Origin: Natrarchaeobius halalkaliphilus
GTDB taxonomy: Archaea > Halobacteriota > Halobacteria > Halobacteriales > Natrialbaceae
DNA length: 64,000 nt
Assembly: GCF_003841485.1 (NCBI RefSeq)
Contig: NZ_REFY01000001.1
Location: 655,124-719,123, forward strand
Reading direction: 5' to 3'
Shown: positions 61,203 through 64,000 of the stretch, one piece after another
Layout of the letters: each line of letters opens with the position of its first letter
How positions within the stretch are numbered: the stretch's first letter is position 1
Translations under genes and position numbers: made by a program
The notes under the pieces: generated by a model
What the model saw: only the letters and a program-made list of their open reading frames with translations
What the model was told of the DNA's origin: nothing
Databases searched by the model: none

Positions 61203-62651
61203 ATGGTCGTCGGAGATGTCACCACCGGAACGGACGTACTGATCGTCGGCGCCGGCCCCGCCGGCTACGTCGCGGCGATCCGTGCCGGTCAGCTCGATCT
61301 GGACGTAACGCTCGTCGAAAAGGACGCCTACGGCGGGACCTGCCTCAACCACGGCTGCATTCCCTCGAAGGCGTTGATCACCGCGACGGACGTCGCCCAC
61401 GAGGCGGCGAACGCCGAGGAGATGGGAATCCACGCGGACCCGGCGATCGACCTCTCGGGAATGGTCGCCTGGAAGGACGACGTCGTCGACCAGCTGACGA
61501 GCGGCGTCGAGAAACTCTGTAAAGCCAACCAGGTGAACCTGCTCGAGGGAACGGCCACCTTCGCGGACGAGAACACCGTTCGCGTCTCCCACGACGGCGA
61601 GGGCCAGGGCTCGGAGACGATCGAGTTCGAACACGCCATCGTCTCGACCGGTTCGCGTCCCGTCGAGATCCCGAACTTCGACTTCGACGACGATCCCGTC
61701 CTCGACTCGCGACAGGCCCTGTCGCTGACCTCCGTGCCGGACTCGCTCGTCGTCGTCGGCGCGGGATACATCGGGATGGAACTCGCGAGCGTCTTCGCGA
61801 AGGTGGACACCGACGTGACGGTGATCGAGATGCTCGAGTCGATCCTGCCGGGCTACGACGACGACCTCAAGCGGCCGGTCAAACAGCGGGCGACCGAACT
61901 CGGTATCGAGTTCGAGTTCGGCTACACCGCCGCGGAGTGGCGAGAAGCCGACGACGGCGTTCGGGTCGTTGCCGAGCCCGCGGACCGGACGGCCGGCGAC
62001 GACGAGGAGCCCGACCCCCTCGAACTCGAGGCCGAGGCCGTCCTCGTCGCCGTCGGCCGCGAACCCGTCTCGGATACGCTGGATCTCGAGGCGGCCGGCG
62101 TCGAGACGAACGACCGGGGATTCATCGAAACCGATTCGCGCGCACGCACGAACGTCGACCACATTTTCGCCGCCGGCGACGTCGCTGGCGAGCCGATGCT
62201 CGCTCACAAAGGGAGCATGGAGGGACAGGTCGCCACCGAGGTGATCGCGGGCGAACCCGCGGCGATCGATTACCAGGCGATGCCGGCGGTCGTCTTTACG
62301 GACCCCGAAATCGCGACCGTTGGACTCACCGAGACGGAGGCCAAAGAGGCCGGATTCGACCCCGTCGTCGGCCAGTTCCCGTTCCGCGCGAGCGGTCGGG
62401 CGCTGACGACGGGCGACGCCGAGGGGTTCGTCTCCGTCGTCGCAACCGAGTCGAAGGGATACCTCCTCGGCGCGAGCATCGTCGGCCCCGAAGCCTCGGA
62501 ACTCGTCGCCGAACTCGGTCTCGCTATCGAACTCGGAGCGACGCTCGAGGACGTGGCGTCGACCGTCCACGCCCATCCGACGCTCTCCGAATCGGTGATG
62601 GAGGCCGCCGAGAACGCACTCGGACGCGCGATCCACACGCTGAATCGCTGA
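61203..62651 (+). CDS. lpdA: Dihydrolipoamide dehydrogenase (E3)
   Basis: 482 residues from the ATG at 61203. FAD-binding VLIVGAGPAGYVAAIRAGQL is followed by the redox-active disulfide GGTCLNHGCIPSKAL (Cys47/Cys52). The NAD-binding VVGAGYIGMELASVF, the second FAD motif HIFAAGDVAGEPMLAHKG and the C-terminal HAHPTLSES (catalytic His/Glu) are intact. It completes the complex encoded by the upstream genes, which lie about 100 nt away. The 82-bp palindromic element begins at the last base of its stop codon. Confidence 0.95.
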   Translation: MVVGDVTTGTDVLIVGAGPAGYVAAIRAGQLDLDVTLVEKDAYGGTCLNHGCIPSKALITATDVAHEAANAEEMGIHADPAIDLSGMVAWKDDVVDQLTSGVEKLCKANQVNLLEGTATFADENTVRVSHDGEGQGSETIEFEHAIVSTGSRPVEIPNFDFDDDPVLDSRQALSLTSVPDSLVVVGAGYIGMELASVFAKVDTDVTVIEMLESILPGYDDDLKRPVKQRATELGIEFEFGYTAAEWREADDGVRVVAEPADRTAGDDEEPDPLELEAEAVLVAVGREPVSDTLDLEAAGVETNDRGFIETDSRARTNVDHIFAAGDVAGEPMLAHKGSMEGQVATEVIAGEPAAIDYQAMPAVVFTDPEIATVGLTETEAKEAGFDPVVGQFPFRASGRALTTGDAEGFVSVVATESKGYLLGASIVGPEASELVAELGLAIELGATLEDVASTVHAHPTLSESVMEAAENALGRAIHTLNR

Positions 62652-62732
62652 TACGGACCGCTGTAAGTCATTTTCGGAGCGACCGCGGGACGGCACCCGG
62701 TCGCTCCGGTAAACAGTTACAGCAATCCGTAC
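62651..62732. repeat. 82-bp palindromic element, copy 2
   Basis: It begins ATACGGACCGCTGTAAGTCA and ends AGCAATCCGTAC. The inner arms CGGAGCGACC and GGTCGCTCCG pair perfectly over 10 bp, so the element can form a long hairpin. Length and outer sequence agree with 36737-36818. Confidence 0.85.
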
Positions 62733-62803
62733 GAGTCCCCGGTCCGTCGATCCTCGAGTTCGAAGAAACCGTGAACGACGCCGGATTCGATGGCTACCTC
62801 TCG

Positions 62804-63097
62804 CTACTGAACGTACAACGAGTACGCGATCACGAGAAAGCCGGCCAGAACGAGCAGGCTCTCGAGTAGGATACCGATCGCCAGCGGAACCTCGAGGATT
62901 TCATAGAGCATTCCCGCCAGGACGAGACCCAGCGTGACCAGTCCGAACCCTGCCGCGAGATAACCGAGCGCGCGCTGTCTCGTTCGCCGGTACGCCTTGA
63001 ACGCGAAGTACGTGATGACGCTGCCGACGACGAGAACGAGCGTTTTGACGACCGCCAGTGCCATCGCGGTTTCCGTCGTGCCGATCAGTGAGATCAT
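62804..63097 (-). CDS. Haloarchaeal membrane protein (DUF7521-like)
   Basis: 97 residues from the ATG at 63097. Three hydrophobic helices: LAVVKTLVLVVGSVITYFAF, LGYLAAGFGLVTLGLVLAGML and LAIGILLESLLVLAGFLVIAY, with a basic loop KAYRRTRQRALG. This matches the small membrane-protein family regularly found behind a winged-helix regulator in haloarchaea (recalled as DUF7521). Its ATG overlaps the stop codon of that regulator by 4 nt, so translation is coupled. The pair may form a signalling unit at the membrane. Confidence 0.8.
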   Translation of the reverse strand: MISLIGTTETAMALAVVKTLVLVVGSVITYFAFKAYRRTRQRALGYLAAGFGLVTLGLVLAGMLYEILEVPLAIGILLESLLVLAGFLVIAYSLYVQ

Positions 63098-63471
63098 GTT
63101 TCCTTTCGCACCTCCGACCACAGCTCCGCGAGTCGCTCGTCTGCGCTCCGTGCCGGTCGATCGATCTGGACCGATAGCGATCGGTCCTCGTCCAGTTCCA
63201 TCGTGATCTCGTCGAACGCGACCACGTACGTACTGGCGTGATGACCATCACGTCGAATATCGGTCGACTCCTCGAGTAACGTCGACTCGGTCAGCAACTC
63301 GAGTTTTCGGTACAGCGTCGACTGGGGGATATCACACCGTTTCGTGAGCTCGGAAGCCGTCATAGGTTCCTCGAGATTCCGGATGATCTCTCGGCAGTCT
63401 GGATCGTCGAGCGCGGAGCAGATCTCCGCTGCCGACGGCGTCGACCCCGAGGCGAGCGGATCCCGGACCAT
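63094..63471 (-). CDS. ArsR-like winged-helix transcriptional regulator
   Basis: 125 residues. The HTH lies at about residues 38-62 (PMTASELTKRCDIPQSTLYRKLELLTES), and the beta wing follows (DGHHASTYVVAFDEITMELDED). It belongs to the haloarchaeal ArsR-type regulators without metal-binding cysteines. It is co-transcribed with, and overlaps, the membrane protein downstream. Autoregulation is common in such pairs. Confidence 0.85.
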   Translation of the reverse strand: MVRDPLASGSTPSAAEICSALDDPDCREIIRNLEEPMTASELTKRCDIPQSTLYRKLELLTESTLLEESTDIRRDGHHASTYVVAFDEITMELDEDRSLSVQIDRPARSADERLAELWSEVRKET

Positions 63472-64000
63472 TCGTCCGCCACTTACGATCCCCGGGGCTT
63501 ATTGGCATCGATGCGCTCCGTCCGTGTCCACCACGTCCGAACACAGGAGACGCTCGCTTTCCGTTCATTCACGAAGCTTTCTTGCGCGTGCGCCGCTGAT
63601 CACCGATCACGCGGGCATCATTCGGTCCGACCGCGCCTACGAGGGCGGGATGACCGACCGGCCTCCTCCCGCGTAACACGTCCTTCTCGAGGACGGCTCC
63701 GTCCGTACGGCTGTGGCGACACTGCTTAACCGACCAGAACTTCCTGACTTAGCTCGCCTATCGGCCGATGAGCCTCGTACCTTGGATGGGATTGCTGTCG
63801 ACTCGAGTGCGTTCGTGCCCTGCCGATTCGTGGAAAGACGTGCCATGCTACCCGGTTCCGATGCCCGACTCGTTCGACGGCCTTATGTATGGACCCCGTC
63901 CTCGTCTTGAATGCGAACGACGTGGTCATCGCGCCGCGTCCCCTCCGACCGGATTCCGGTGCGGAGGCAGACTCACCATCCACCCTCGACACACGGTGTT
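63472..64000. promoter_or_regulatory. Non-coding right edge, possible rRNA operon promoter at 63873-63892
   Basis: No convincing protein gene is present. TTCGACGGCCTTATGTATGG at 63873-63892 has a TATA-like TTATGTATG preceded by a TTCGACGG element, and ATGCGAACGACGTGG follows about 20 nt later. That order resembles haloarchaeal rRNA operon promoters as I recall them. The remaining 90 nt would then be the 16S leader. The gene itself, if any, lies beyond the window. Confidence 0.4.

Noticed and set aside
63713..63910. A 65-codon plus-strand frame (and an 88-codon minus-strand frame at 63726-63992)
   Set aside because: They overlap each other and have mixed, non-halophile composition. They sit where a promoter/leader is more plausible.
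1..64000. tRNA and rRNA genes
   Set aside because: I looked for the GGTTCGAATC-type T-loop with matching acceptor stems and for rRNA landmarks. Isolated T-loop-like words (for example near 28268) lack partner stems. No complete gene was found.

Overview
The window is haloarchaeal chromosome, most likely from the Natrialbales (Natrinema/Haloterrigena-like). This rests on the high GC content, very acidic proteins, many twin-arginine lipoproteins, archaeal replication proteins (PolD small subunit, Orc1/Cdc6, XPD-like and Hel308-like helicases), archaeal-type GlyRS, type 2 IPP isomerase and F420-type proteins. Genus is inference. No rRNA or tRNA gene, intact transposase or CRISPR array was found; the right edge may hold an rRNA promoter.
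Left part (1-12.5 kb): a truncated AI-2E-type membrane protein, an orphan ThiB-like binding protein, aspartate kinase, a GNAT protein, PolD small subunit, an archaeal signal peptidase and orc1. A replication origin candidate follows: orc1, then about 1.1 kb of AT-rich DNA with two inverted 30-bp origin recognition boxes, then oapA/oapB/oapC (arvABC, a small-GTPase operon tied to vesicle formation). More ORB-like cores lie inside polB, beside orc1 and downstream of oapC, where a 25-bp tandem repeat also sits.
12.7-19.3 kb: two conserved haloarchaeal proteins, a 29-codon membrane peptide gene, and an iron-type ABC transporter (binding protein and fused permease, no ATPase) preceded by palindromes that look like DtxR/SirR/Idr iron boxes. 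A methyltransferase and a DUF1684 protein follow. 19.5-23.9 kb looks like an accessory segment: a cysteine-free ethylbenzene-dehydrogenase-like haem protein, a YciF-like protein, an unknown protein, an ArsC-like phosphatase and an MFS carrier.
24-47.6 kb is mostly housekeeping: CPBP protease, XPD-like helicase, a siroheme sulfite/nitrite reductase overlapping an FrhB-type F420 oxidoreductase (together the domain set of methanogen Fsr), halocyanin, CBS protein overlapping glyS, dolichol kinase-like protein, TspO, rpiA, idi2, a 55-residue histone-fold protein, GIY-YIG protein, phosphohexomutase, phosphoesterase, threonine aldolase and a bacterio-opsin-activator-type regulator. 48.2-50.6 kb is AT-richer and probably acquired.
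50.6-63.5 kb: histidine kinase, Hel308-like helicase, two membrane proteins, and the cluster lipA - E1alpha - E1beta - E2 - E3, encoding a complete 2-oxoacid dehydrogenase complex plus its lipoylation enzyme. It ends with an HTH regulator coupled to a membrane protein.
Two repeat families stand out. An 82-bp palindromic element follows the stop codons of the dolichol kinase-like and lpdA genes. A GGGTGCTAG hairpin motif at 32.4 and 48.3 kb may be a solo insertion-sequence end or structured RNA.
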